This document shows positions 48,339 to 60,338 of a stretch of DNA of 64,000 nucleotides, one piece after another. The translations under genes were made by a program, and so were the position numbers. The notes below the pieces were generated by a model. That model was given only the letters and a program-made list of their open reading frames with translations. It made no database searches and was not told the DNA's origin. Source of the stretch: Trichoderma breve (lineage: Eukaryota > Ascomycota > Sordariomycetes > Hypocreales > Hypocreaceae); contig NC_079232.1 of the NCBI RefSeq assembly GCF_028502605.1, positions 4,092,001 through 4,156,000 on the forward strand, read 5' to 3'. Position 1 is the first letter of the stretch. Each line of letters starts with the position of its first letter.

Positions 48339-49317
48339 TCACACTGATACGGTGCCGGCACGTCTGCTTTCAATGGCTGATCTGTGAATGCAGTACCGGA
48401 GCCCGGGGCTAGTAGATTGACTACGACTAGGAGTAGGAGCATAATCTGAACTGGTCGGGTGATCCAGAGTCTCGGAATCAGGCTCACTGGACATCATGTA
48501 ATCGTACGAAGTATCGGTGTCGTGATCGTTGGGCTCCGGGACGGCTCCCAGAGCACTCTCGAGCCTTGGATAGAGCCAGCTTGATTCGAACGTCACGAGA
48601 TCTCTCTCGCTGTTGGCAAATTCGGCTCTGATTATTTCCGCGTTGCGAGTTTCAAGAAGGTAATCAGAATTCGGATAAGCGACGAGGAGCATGCTGAACT
48701 GCAGGACCGTCTTGTACAGCATGCGGAGGAGCTGGCGAAGATGTTCCCTGTGGGCTGGGGGCCCATCGGGGACGATTCGGGAGAGACGGATGTAGTAGCC
48801 CATTTTGGTGATTGTGATCACGAGGAGTTTGCGGAATTTGGGGTCTGATAGTGGGTGTATTACGAGGCTCTGCGTGTTATTTTTTCTCAGGAGTCAGCGA
48901 AGTGGTGCTTTTTGTTCATAACGGATTTGGAATTTTTTTTTTGGTGCTGAGTGAGGGAGCATGTATTACCTCTACAGCCCAGCAGAGACATGTCCAAGGC
49001 ACTGGATATTGCAACAATTCCCACGAGTTTTCGAGATAATGCCTTAGAACCGCCTGGCCTTCGTCGATGTGGACGCATCTCGCTTGTTCGAGCCACTGGT
49101 CCAACAGATACCCCATCTGCTCGAATCTCACGTCCCACTGTCTCGAAATCTCAAGGACTGCTCCTTCAGACGTAGCTATTCTCGGGGCGTCTTGTATGCC
49201 CTCCAAGCTTTGGTTCAGCACTTCCTCGTACTTCTCGACCATGGATGGGGCGCTTTGTCGGACCTCTTCGTAGGCTTCGTCCTAGAGCTGCCTGCCGTGT
49301 AGTGCGCGTATAGACAT
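48339..49317 (-). pseudogene. orphan NACHT_N-type domain, interrupted by a TAG
   Basis: A stand-alone paralogue of the N-terminal domain of the neighbouring NACHT-WD40 protein. Frame from ATG at 49317 has TAG at 49282-49284, then DEAYEEVRQSAPSMVEKYEEVL, which matches LWDEAYDNLRLVHPELVGLYEEIL in the intact gene; the TAG sits where that gene has Trp. A 100-nt intron 48969-48870 (GTAATA...GCAG) joins CWAVE to SLVIHPLSDPKF, as in the paralogue. Coding ends at 48339 without a NACHT ATPase or repeat domain; the tail is Ser/Asp-rich. Total 292 codons including the internal stop. TGG to TAG here is C-to-T in CpA on the other strand, the RIP context. Alternatively CTCTAG could be a 3' splice site of an undetected upstream exon. 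Confidence 0.65.
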
Positions 49318-49794
49318 TGTATCCTGAAAGTGTGGTGGTTGATGGGGATGGGGCGAGGTGATGGTGGGAATAATATTCTATGGGCGGTGGGCGCTTGCTG
49401 ATAGGATTCTTGTTTCGCTTTGGTTTCTTTTGTGGCGTTTTGTGTGATGTTTGGAGAGGAGGGTTTGTAGAGGTGGCTGTGAGGGTAGGTCTTGCAGGGG
49501 AGATGCTTTGTGGCCATTTGTTCTTTCATAATTGACGGCAGTCAGCAATGTCCAATACTTGCCGCAAGTAATGTTCCCCTAATATGGTAGGTAAGAGTAA
49601 GCTGGATTTTATTACGACCAGGCTGTTTCGCTGAAGCACTGCGAAGTGTCGTTTAAGGAGAGAATACACTTCTTATTCAATCAATACTACATACCTATGC
49701 TGCCTCAGTACCTACTAATCTAAGCTACTTGACCTACACATTGTAAGACTGAATGGTCTTACACAAAAAACCTGAAGCCTCACTTGCATCCACC
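49318..49794. other. intergenic region between the NACHT_N fragment and the NACHT-WD40 gene
   Basis: A 477-bp spacer. It includes a minus-strand ORF starting at 49529 that overlaps the NACHT_N fragment in another phase and has no recognisable content. Confidence 0.5.
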
Positions 49795-52700
49795 TTAGTT
49801 TGGCGGTTCTACCTCTGTGGAAAACCGAAACAACAACATCTCGCCCAACCGGGTTCCGATAGCCACGATGTTGCCTTGCACCCACGACGCCGTAGGTTTA
49901 TACGCCTTTGGTATAGGGATGATATTCTTGCCATTCCATGTAATCCAGTCACCACGTGGCCCTACTCCATACCGTGCAACTTTTTGGCCTTCTTGGACGG
50001 GGAAGGGCGAAGGGTTCAAGGTCGACAAGTCGACTTCATACTCAGTCAGGAAATATTCCGGTATCCGAAGATCGAATCCAATGTAACGATTTGGGTTGAG
50101 AGCCTTCATGGGACCTTGGATGAGAGCCCCAGTGTTTGAATCCCAGACACAGAAGGTGAAGTCTTTTGACCGCGACACAATTCGGGAAGAGTCCTGCGAG
50201 AAAATGATATTTATGACGCCATCTGAGTGATCAGTCATTTCGCCCTTTCTTTCTAGAGATTTGCGATCCCATATTATTATTTTTGAATCCAGCCCCCCTG
50301 AGGCAAGAAGCCTTCCATCTGGAGAGAAAGCGACCGTAATAACCTTGCCGCTGTGACCCGGAAGAATCTCTGCACCTCCCTCCTCTCCAACTTCTTGGCA
50401 GTTCCAGACCATCAAATTATGGTCATTGGATGCTGAGGCAATAGAGGTTCCATCAGGGGAGATGGTGACAAATCTAACCCAATGGGTGTGAGCTTTAAAT
50501 GTGCGACATTTTGTTCCAGTGGCTACATCCCAAACCCCCACGGTTCCATCTCGCGAAGACGAGACTAAACGTTTCCCGTCAGGGGAGAACGATATAGAGA
50601 TTAATTTCTCCTGTATAAGCTCGTGGGTCATCATCGGTATACCAGTCGTTCCATCCCAGAGGTGAATGTTGTCCCTGGAACTTGATGCCAGATATTTACC
50701 GTCGGGAGACATGGCTATAAAGTTGATGGGCTTTTCGTTGCCGAGCTCACTTAGGGTACTTCTGTCATTGCTCACGCTGCCTTCTGGACTCCAGAGCCGG
50801 AGAGTCATGTCGTCAGATCCTGATGCAAGGCGCCCTTGCGACGAGAAGGCAACTGCAGTCACAGGTTTTTCATGTCCTATCATCACATGTCTCTGGGCTC
50901 CTGACTCACTCTCCCAGACCTTGATCTGATTGCCGGATGCTGCTGCAATAACAGAGTCATCTGACGAAAATGTCACTTCGCAGATGATATGCTCACAGCC
51001 GAAAGACTTGAGATTTGCTCCAGTTTCCACGCTCCAGATTTTGACTGTCAAATCGTCAGAGCCTGAGACAAGGCGTTTTTCGTCCCTCGAAAATGTAACG
51101 GATTTGACATCTCCTTCATGGCCTTGTAGTGTTCTCTGTATTGCATTGTCATGTCGCGCATCCCAGATCTTGATGTCTCCCCCTTTGCCTCCAGAGGCTA
51201 TCCACGTTCCCTGCCGGGAAAAGTCCACAGCGTAGACAGGATCTCCTTCTTCGAGAACCTTATGCGTACATTTACACTCCCGCTTACCGAGATCGGAGAC
51301 ATCCACGAGTAAAAGTGCGGTTAATGTGCCTAAGACCAGCCGTTCGTTCCGTCCACCGTTTGGTGAAAACCGAATAGCCGTTACCTTACGTCCATAGACG
51401 GTCAAGGTCTTGAAACCGCGTCCTGTCTTTAGTTGATATAGGTAAATGATACCTTTATCAGAAACACAGACTAGTTCGCCATTGGAAGAAAAGGTAACGT
51501 AATATCCGCAATCTCCAGAGCGGTTGAGAGTTATCTGTGCCTCTCCCGTTTCAGCATCCCACACGCGTATAGCCTCGCTATCAGATCCTGATACTAAAAG
51601 CTTCCCATCTGGAGAGAATGCGATGCTTCGAATACGACTCTGCCCGGCTAAAGTGAGGGAGCTATCGCCCCAGCTTTGTGCCATTTTTGGCGGCATAATT
51701 AGCCAAGATTTGTTCTTGGCCACCCAGTCTTGTCTTAAAGCGCTCTCTTCTGGGTAAAATATGACACTGTTGGGATTTGTGCTGAAAATGCTGTCGCTAG
51801 ACATATGGGAACGGATGGCCTGGACGCAACCTTGAACCAAAGAAAGAATGTGACCTTGTTCGTTCTCTGCTAATTGCTCTGGAATCTCACTTTGTGGTTG
51901 TTTGAAATCCTGTGTCTTCAGTGGTTCTTTCTTCTCCTCTCTCGCTTGTTCCTAAAGCCACTCCGTTAGCTGTCATTCCTTAACATTTTGGCGACTTGAC
52001 TGTACTTGTGCTCTTTGGGTTACTCACAAGTGGAACACTCTCAAGTTTCTTCATGAACATGAGGGTATCGGCTTGAAGACCATTGGAGATGATTCCGTCT
52101 AACCAGAGCAAGAAATGATTCTGTATGAAGGAAACCACCAGGCTTGTTGTCTCTATATCTTTGGCAATGTCTTTTACATCGAGAAGATGCATTATCCAAT
52201 GAGTAGTCCCATATGCGTTGACGAAACTCTCCTCTTTGTTCTGGTCCTGACCAGAGTTGATTCCGGTTACCCTCAAAGTGGCCGTTTCGAAGTGTGCTGA
52301 TAGAAATCTTAGGGCTCTCCGCGTGATGATAGAATGCGCGTCTGAAAATCTGGCCAAGTCCTGATGTAGTTCTTCCCATGTGTTATGTCGGGCTGTTGGG
52401 TCAACGAACTTGACAATGCCTGAGTGTACTTCTAGGAGTGAGCACTTTTCGATTATTGCCAATGGATCAACTTCTGGCGGTAGATCTGCAAGTAGTACCA
52501 ATTCCGACACCAGAAGGGGGCGGTGCACAATGGCCACGGTCGAAAGCACTGATTCACAGAATATGGGATCTTGACGAGGAAGCTTTCTCAAATTGGCTCT
52601 CGCGTAGTCGTACAACTCATCCAGTCTCTCAGGCATCTCTTTGAGGGCTTCAACCGCGTACCAGCTCTCTTCTTTTCGAAGAAGGGAGCAAGCAACAAAT

Positions 52701-54660
52701 ATCCATAGAGCATTGCCTCGTGATCTTATGCCGATAAGTCTTAAAAACTCTTCTTTGATCTGCTCTGGATATCTTCTTTGTTTGGCCAGCTGGCCAACTA
52801 TGGAAACGAGGTTTCGGCGAAAGATTCCCGCGAGCCCAGGTGTCCAGGTAGTCCCCCCTAGATTGATGCATTGATAATGTCCTTCTCGGATCAACTCAAA
52901 TTCGGCATGAGCATCCATATCTGTGGACAAAAGCCACTTGATTTTATGCGGAACATCTGCTGTCGCCTCGATTAACCGCATCAAGTCGCCAAGATCTTCG
53001 CCACTGTCTCTTCCATGGCTAGATGAACATTGGTTGATGCCATCTATCACTATATATGATCGAACAAAAGCTTGGTCATCCAGCATATTAAAAAATATTG
53101 CTGATAACGCAAAGAAGTCTTTAGGGCTGTCAAACCCGTTTCTTTCCGTCCGGCTTAGAGCATTGTCCAAGTGGGAGATCAACTTTGGCTGTTGTTGAAG
53201 TAGCGAATGTATGAGGCTTCTCAACACACTAGCAGAGCTGTCCGTTCCATGGCTAGTACGGCCACATGAGTAATAAGATAAACCCTTGTATATTGCTTTT
53301 GAGCCGCCTTTGCTCACATCAGTTTTTTCCAGGTTTATCTCATTAGAGAGACGTCGGACGATTGCCTCCATGAGAGCCGTTTTATTGACTCCCTGGCCAC
53401 CGCTGATCAGAAGGACATGGCTCGTGATACTTCCTGTATCGTTCTGTCCGGAGTCGTTCTTCTCGATGCCTTTCGTGTTCCAATTAACAACGCTCTTGTA
53501 TTGTTCCGTTGAGCAGATCCATTGACAAAGCTCATGGGCTAAAAGTCCGTTTTCGTTTCGCGCTTCGATTACGCTTGACTCTGCGCTGATTCTGCCTAGG
53601 CGGGCTAGTTTCTGGCCGATCTCGCTTGTTAAACTCATTGTTTCCTGGTTTCTGGGTGAGAGTTGGCGATTTTCTTTTTCTCTCTCAAGCTTCAGAAACT
53701 CGTCAAGTTGCTGAACGACCAAGCTCCCACTAAAAGTCGAAAGATGGTCCTCTGCCACTTTCAATCGTGCCGAATTCGAATCCCAAGCGTCGAACTGACA
53801 GCCAGCTGGCAAGGCAGCATTCATCAAATACGACAAAATCTCACTGTACAAATCAACAACTCGCTCTCGTAGAACCTGCTCTCCTTCTAGGAGTTCACCA
53901 GTATCGCCACTGACGATGATTCTCGGCAGACAATTATACCAATTCATCTTGGCGATAATATCCAAAAGCCCGGTGCAGACAGCTTCCGTTTTCGACGAGG
54001 GATGCAGTAGTACCTATTGTTGAATTAGCAACCTTAATCTATACTTGCTAGAACTGCGTATATTACCCGCGAAGCGTAACACACGCATACCCAAACCAGC
54101 GCACAAGGCGACTTGCCGCCCGTTGACCTTCGTACATGGTCTCTTAATAAATCTCGAAGCTGGTTGCCTTGGCGACTGCTCCAGCCTCGATTCCGGTTAT
54201 CAAGCCACCAGTTTAATAGGTGACACATCTGATGCCATCTATCCTTTATATCACTTTGGGAAATGGAAGTCTTCATATGCTCCGTTCTCGATATTCTCCC
54301 CATGGAAGGCTCAGTGGCCATGGCCTCAATTTCCAGGGACAAGATCTCCTCGTATAGCCCAACTAACTCCGGATGAACCAGTCTCAGATTGTCATACGCT
54401 TCATCCCATAGATGCTCGCGTTTGACTTGTGTCAGCGCTGCTGCATCATCTGAGGGTGCCAACTGGTGGGTAGGCGGGATGCCAGTGATGTTCATTTCTG
54501 CAGCAGATGTATTGTGTGCTTCCGTTTGCCTCGTTGTGGACTCTTTGTGCCCGTGCCCGAGCAGGTGGTGCAGTGCTTTTTCAAGGGTTTTGCGGCCCGA
54601 AGATTCATCGCCGCTAATGTCAAGCGGGTCGTTTGAAAAGAGTTTCGTGAATTTCTTCAT
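49795..54660 (-). CDS. NACHT-WD40 STAND protein (fungal NLR-like)
   Basis: Large signal-transduction ATPase of the fungal NLR-like class to which HET-E/HET-D type incompatibility proteins belong. Model: exons 54660-54067, 54013-52028, 51951-49795, with 53- and 76-nt introns (GTAATA...ATAG, GTGAGT...TTAG); 1,578 aa. The N-terminal NACHT_N domain (from about residue 80, HLWDEAYDNLRLVHPELVGLYEEI) runs to about 360. The NACHT domain follows: the P-loop reads GGQGVNKT (403-410, Asn408 where Gly is expected) and the Walker B region reads YIVIDGINQC (Asp522, then Asn525/Gln526 where acidic residues are usual). About 12 WD40 repeats fill residues ~960-1440 (FSPDGKLLVSGSDS..IRVWD type); they are divergent, not near-identical copies. 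The start at 54660 is the first ATG of the frame. Confidence 0.9.
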
Positions 54661-55655
54661 TGTTTTATCTATATTGGTGCCGTAGTCGGTTGAAGATGGT
54701 GAAGCCAGAAAAGCGTTGCGATGTTCCTCGTCACAAACTGATGTGGAATGACCCCAGCTTTTTAACTGTAAGAAAGGCGGACGGAGAGGCGAGTGTGACA
54801 AGGCGGGAACAGTTTAGGTCCTAATATCGCTTTCATACTGAGGGCTGGTCTTTGTTTTTTTGGCCGTTTGTATCATCTGCGTCTACCCGGTGGGTAGCTT
54901 ATGTCTGGTTACACATGTATTCAGAATCCGCTTTAGCTCTCCTACATACCTACCTACCTGTATACAAAGGCGAGCTCCGAACCCCTTGCTAGACCTTTTA
55001 CATGCCCAGGTTGTTGTTGCAACTCATTGGTGGAGAAGAGTCGAATTCACAGCCAACTCCTCAGAGAATGCCGATGTAGGACAGAGTATTCACAATTTTA
55101 ATGTTTACGCTCCCGATTGGTGGGATAGTCGCAGCGTTATCTCGTTGCAACCCATTATACCAGTTGTACAACACACAGTCCCTGGGTAGAATCCGAACAC
55201 GGCCCGATAGATACCACATATTGAGTTGGTATCTTCGAAATCATTTCCTACGGACCAATGATCTCAGAGCAGGCGACCGCATAGTTAAGCTAGTCTTCCG
55301 ATATGCTTTGTTATGGGTGGTTTTTTCGTCTTCCTTTCTAAATGCGGCGTCAGATCAGATTTGGACGGGCCTGGGCTCCTTTGACAGTGACAAAGAACAT
55401 AAAGCTTCATCTCAGCCCTTGGTCAGTTCTCAATCTATGCCGGATGCGGCGGTTCCTCTCGCCCCGAAAGTGATGTTGGTTCTGGCATAATGAGATGGGG
55501 CCTCATTCACCCTGGATGGTCTGGTCCGCTCACCAGCTCCTGCGTCACCATTCGCAAGAGTCTATGATCTTATATCATGATGCCAATTTGACCGACTCCA
55601 TGGAAACAAAGTACTGCACATTCAGAAATGCTTAAGTTCTAGGTATTTCTCAACC
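54661..55655. other. intergenic region, NACHT-WD40 promoter
   Basis: About 1 kb between two minus-strand genes. No supportable gene; the plus-strand frames at 54,860-55,490 have no recognisable domain. Confidence 0.5.
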
Positions 55656-58600
55656 CTAATTCGTGAAAGTTTCATCTACTAGCTTCTTAAAGTCGTACGG
55701 TTTTTCAAGTCGCCCTGGTCCACATAGATTTTCCAAAACAACCCAGCCTTTAGTATCTTTTGACATTGCGTCAAACTTACCTTTTACCGTGTCAAATCTC
55801 CAATTTTTCGTACGATCGCCTTTGTCATTTCCCTCATTGACCTTAACGCTTGATGAAATCCGAGCACATGCCAGAATAAGTGAAGCCATTCCTGCAGCGA
55901 CTGCGGTTGAGACCGAGCTCCCCTCAATAGATTCAGCAGATTCTAAATAGGGTACTTGGCCGACATGGACATTATGACCAATGAATTGGTATGTGAAGCC
56001 CGTTTTTTGACTTTGAGGGAGTAAGTTACCCCATTTATCACATGCGGCAATTGATAGGACGCTGTCGTTTTTTTTCTCGCCCACCGAGCGAGCAACTATG
56101 CTGCCCTCATCTGCGGTGCTGCAAGTGATGACAATATCATCTCTTTTGGCTGCTTGGATAGCAGCGGCCATGTCCTTATTCGGGTCTGAGAAGGTAACGA
56201 GGCTGAGGGATATTATGTCTACCCCTTTAGTTCGTGCCCAGTCAATAGCCTAAAGCATGATAAGAGTTAATTCTCTCGCTCCATTTTCATGATACCATAA
56301 GAAAATAGATGATATGGAACGAAATCGCTCTCACCTTGGCTACGTTATGCCCCGTTATTCCAGACGCGTTTGACTCGGCGACTTTGACAACGTAAAGTTC
56401 GCAGAAAGGGTTTATAGAGCAAATAAGTGTTGCCATCTGGGTGCCGTGTGGCTCAGTAGCATGCCACCATGGTTGTTCTTCATTGTCCCTGCTGACAAGC
56501 GAGATGCCTTCAACAATTCGCTGTGCCAGGACACTGCCAGATGCGCTCCCTTCATTCTCTTCCCTCTCTTCCACCACTTTCCTCTCTTCCTTACCTTCTT
56601 TCTCTTCCTTCTCTTCCTTCTCTCTTTTTCCTTCTTTCCTTTCGTAGTTCTCACCGTGCGACCCTCCAACGACAACAACACCACTGTCGATCAGTGCAAT
56701 TTTTGTCTTCTTTGTTCCTATGTTCTCATAGTGGTATTGAGAAAAGTTTTGGATAAATCTTGCCAAATGCGAGCCAACAAGATCCGAAGAACTATTAGAA
56801 ATGTGAGCATTAAATATATAGCGCATTTTTTGAGCCTTACATATGATCCAAGCTTCGGTATATAATATTTTCTCGCAGCTGAAGCCATTGTATTGGCACA
56901 ACCTCGATCTGGTATCGAGTCTTAGGCTGGGTCGGAAGCGTCTCAGCTCGTATCTCAGCTAGGATTCTATTCAAGAGCTCAGTTGGAATCTTAGCAACAA
57001 CTTTATCAACCATCTCAGCTGGGATTTTAGGTAAGATCTCAGTTAGGATTCCAGGTGTAATCGTAGATTGAATCTCGGTTGTAATCCCAGGTCGGATCTC
57101 AGACGGAATCTTATTTAAGGTATCTAGTTGGATATCAGGCGAGATCTTAGTTAGAATGCCAGTTTGGATCTCAGACGGGATCTCAGCTAAGATATCTGGT
57201 TGGATATCAAGTGAGATCTCGGGTGAGATTTCAGGTTGGATATCAGGCGAGATCTTAGTAAAAATGCCAGGTTGAACCTCAGACATGATCTCAAGCGTGA
57301 TCTCAGGCGTGATCTTGGATTGGGCCTCAGATGTAATTCTCGGTTGGGTCTTAGGCAGATTGGATTGGATCTTGTCTTGTCTTTCGGAATCTCCATCTTT
57401 GTCAATACTCGCCTCTTCTTCATGAATTGTCCATGGATAGCCGGGTTTTCTATGCAACGTATTCAAATCTTCTTGAAGCTGATTTTTTACTTTGTCTATC
57501 TTAAGCGGACTAAGAACATCCTAATGGCGCCATTAGTACTGCATGTGCTAACGTTGCGATGCGGCGAAAGTGTTTCAGCTTCATGACTTACCTTTACCAC
57601 ATACACGTATAGTCGTTTCAGCTAGCACTTGAGTAAAACCAGGCATGATCACATTGGTAGGGGCAGGTTCGGCATCTTACCCGCTTAAATTGTGGTATTT
57701 GAACTAACCACTGATCGTGAACAGATTGATTGCCACTGGAATAGAGATGCAGTTCCTCTATTGAATCTTTGTCGATATTTTTGAGGTATATGTCCAGCTT
57801 TCTCCACTTGAGAACTCTGACACGGAAATTGTTGACACATGCCGCCACATCTTCGTCACTATGTGGACAGTGTAAGCGATCTTCTACCGTCAAGGTCATT
57901 ACCTCTTCAACGCCTCGTTCCTTCAACCAGTCGAAAACGTCTTTGACTTCTCTGTGAACTTGCTTTAAGTCTTCATTGCCCATAAATGGCGCTTGGCCGC
58001 TCAGATCAGGAAAGGCGGCATATTTCAGAAGTTTCTCATACTGGAAAAACTTGGCATTCATTACTTTCAGCATCTGAACGTAGTCTGTACAGCTTTGATT
58101 CTTCGCATCTGACTTGAACTGCGGGAATTGAAATGACATATCCTTGGCTTGTGGAGATATTAGCAACAGGTGTTTATGAAGTCACAGAATTTTCATGAAG
58201 ACACTCACCTTCCACTGTATAATAAATTCCTACTTGTTAACATTGACTGGAATTGGCGCCCGGGTAAAAAGGAAATTTTGTTGTCAACATACCGTTAGAA
58301 TCTTTCAGTATTTCTCGAATTTTCTGAAGCCCAAAATTTTGGCTTCGAATCATGGCGTGAACAAGTAGATCTCGAATGGCTTTATACGCCTTGCCGTCCT
58401 CATCAACTTTCGGATTTTCTTCAAGTTTCTTCAGATATTGTATAGGATATTCATGCGATTCACGCCCCGCCTCTCCCGCTATTATTTCTATTAGAGTAGG
58501 CTCCAGCTTCAAGAGTACCTCCACCATATCGACTTTTCCCAGTGATACGGCTATATGCAAGAAATTGCAGTTCTTCTTTGAAATGAAACCGCGGCGAGAC

Positions 58601-59499
58601 TTCTCTGGAAACATATCCCACATCTGCGCAGTTCCCTTTTCCACGACAAATAAAGCATGCGCTTCTGTGAGAAATTTTGATTCATTTGACTCCAGTAGAA
58701 GACGAACGAACTCTGGTGATGGCGTTTTGACTGCGATTTCCCAAGTTTTCTCATTGAGAAGACTTGGATTTCTTCCCACCATTATCTTGATGATATCCAT
58801 AACCTTAGATGAAACGTCAAGTGGTAAGGAGGCGAAGGTATTGAGCAATAGCTCTACAACCTCCGCCATGTTCTTTTCTGCGGTTTCGCCATCGCGAATG
58901 ATCTCCTGTGGTTGCTGCACCGGCGATTTAGACTCGGAATAGGCGTTATTGTCGTGCTCAAAAGTTACCAAGAGCTCGTCAAGTATTATTTGTAATATAT
59001 ATTCAGATCTTGATTCCGCTGCTAATTGAAACGCGGACGGAAGAAAAGACCTCCCGCCGATGTCATGGTTATCCGGGCATGGCTGGAATGCTATCTTCGG
59101 ATGACGGTAGCACATAGCCTTCACAATCAAGCCTCCACACCGCAGTCGCATCTCGATCATCCTGACCTTGATTTGTTTTTGGTTGTAATAAGCGTGATCT
59201 TTTGTGGCTGCCTGAAGCAACTGGATTTTCTTAGCTTGGAGTTCTAGTGATTCTTCAGACTCGTACGTCAAGATTGCTCGCAGTTGATCGAGAATAATTG
59301 CGTCGATTTCTTCGGTAGGTGCCTTTGACTCCATTTCCAAGCATTTGACGACTGCCTGGATGATTTGTCCAAGTGTTATATCCTCGTCATAATTAAATTC
59401 CAGGTCCTCCCAGTAGGACGGTATATCTTCATAACCCCCCAATTGTTCTAGTAGCGAAAACGGCTGGACTTTTGGAGAGCCAGAGCTGACTGAATCCAT
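55656..59499 (-). CDS. ankyrin / tetrapeptide-repeat / subtilisin-like (S8) protease fusion
   Basis: Predicted intracellular serine protease with a regulatory N-terminus. Seven-exon model: 59499-58293, 58214-58209 (6 nt), 58147-57681, 57621-57592, 57520-56841, 56791-56335, 56249-55656; 1,146 aa, all introns 49-85 nt with GT...AG ends. Residues 1-400 are helical and contain ankyrin-like segments (NFLHIAVSLGKVDMVEVLLKLEP). Residues 632-767 form 34 tandem tetrapeptides of I-x-P/S/T-E/D type. The C-terminal S8 domain shows the triad: Asp in KIALIDSGV, His in EPHGTQMATLI and Ser in IEGSSVSTAVAAGMASLI. A Lys/Glu-rich insertion separates Asp and His. No signal peptide is seen. It lies directly upstream of the NACHT-WD40 gene on the same strand. 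Exon 2 is the least certain exon. Confidence 0.78.
56930..57337 (-). repeat. 12-nt coding repeat, 34 tandem tetrapeptides
   Basis: Inside exon 5 of the protease fusion gene. Units read I-x-[PSTLA]-[EDGK] with Ile at position 1 in 27 of 34 copies. A longer period is also visible: GIFTKISPDIQ recurs as GILTKISPDIQ 36 residues later (nine units, 108 nt). The frame stays open throughout. Confidence 0.85.
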
Positions 59500-60338
59500 G
59501 GTTGTATCGATTTGGTCATATCGAGTACCAAAAACTTAGTTTTAGGCATTAAAATGAATCTGAAGAACAACATTCAACCTGAATTGAAGCTCTAGTTAGA
59601 ATCCAAATGCATTCGGAGATGAGAGTTAAGCTGCTTTGGGACTGAAAGAAGCAAGTTTTCGGGAACCTCGAATAATGGCGCGAATTATCTTAGTCAGGCA
59701 TCAATACTTAAAAACATAAGCTCCCTGTAAAGATCGGGATACTGCAGGCGGATCTGAGAGGGTTTCATCTTCGCTGGCCGCCAAGAAGTCGTCCTTGACT
59801 CCTTGTAAAACTTCGATAAGAACTTCCGCCAATCATGCCTTATCCTGTTGTTGTTCAGCCATGTACTTCTAATATGCACCTTGTTGTATTTACAAATACG
59901 AGCTGTTGTATAACAAGTTTAATATCGGTATAGTGCATATGACTTTATTATATATGAATACGAGGTAGTACAACAAGACTAATATTACCATAGCAGGAAG
60001 TACTCTGTCATGTTTACAAATACGAGTTTCTGTACAACATGTTTAATATAGGGATAGTGTACAGGATTGAATATCTACCTTTACAAATACGAGCCGTTGT
60101 ACCACAAGCTTATCATCACACAATGTTCTTAGGCGGAAGTTATAAAGGCGGCACGAAAATGTATCTCGCCTCTGTTACGGCGTGCCTAACGTCTTGTATT
60201 TATTTCTACATTCTTACTTGGCTTTTCACTTCTTCCAGTTTCAGTAGTATTGGGGAAGAAAGGCTAATGGTACCCATTTAAACACCTCATGGTTTGAAAA
60301 CATTCCCAACTTCGGCTTGCGGGTAGAATAACTAAAAC
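59500..60338. other. AT-rich intergenic region with a tandem repeat array
   Basis: Upstream region of the minus-strand protease gene and of the plus-strand gene at 60339. Apart from the tandem array (annotated separately) only a 61-codon minus-strand frame (59,694-59,879) stands out; I do not recognise it. Confidence 0.5.
59888..60125. repeat. imperfect tandem repeat, about 62-bp period, four copies
   Basis: The core TACAAATACGAG followed by a GTTGTA-like segment, CAAG/CATG and TTAATAT or similar recurs at 59891, about 59952, 60015 and 60082, i.e. at intervals of 61-67 bp. The second copy is the most diverged (TATGAATACGAG). AT-rich, non-coding on both strands. Confidence 0.75.
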
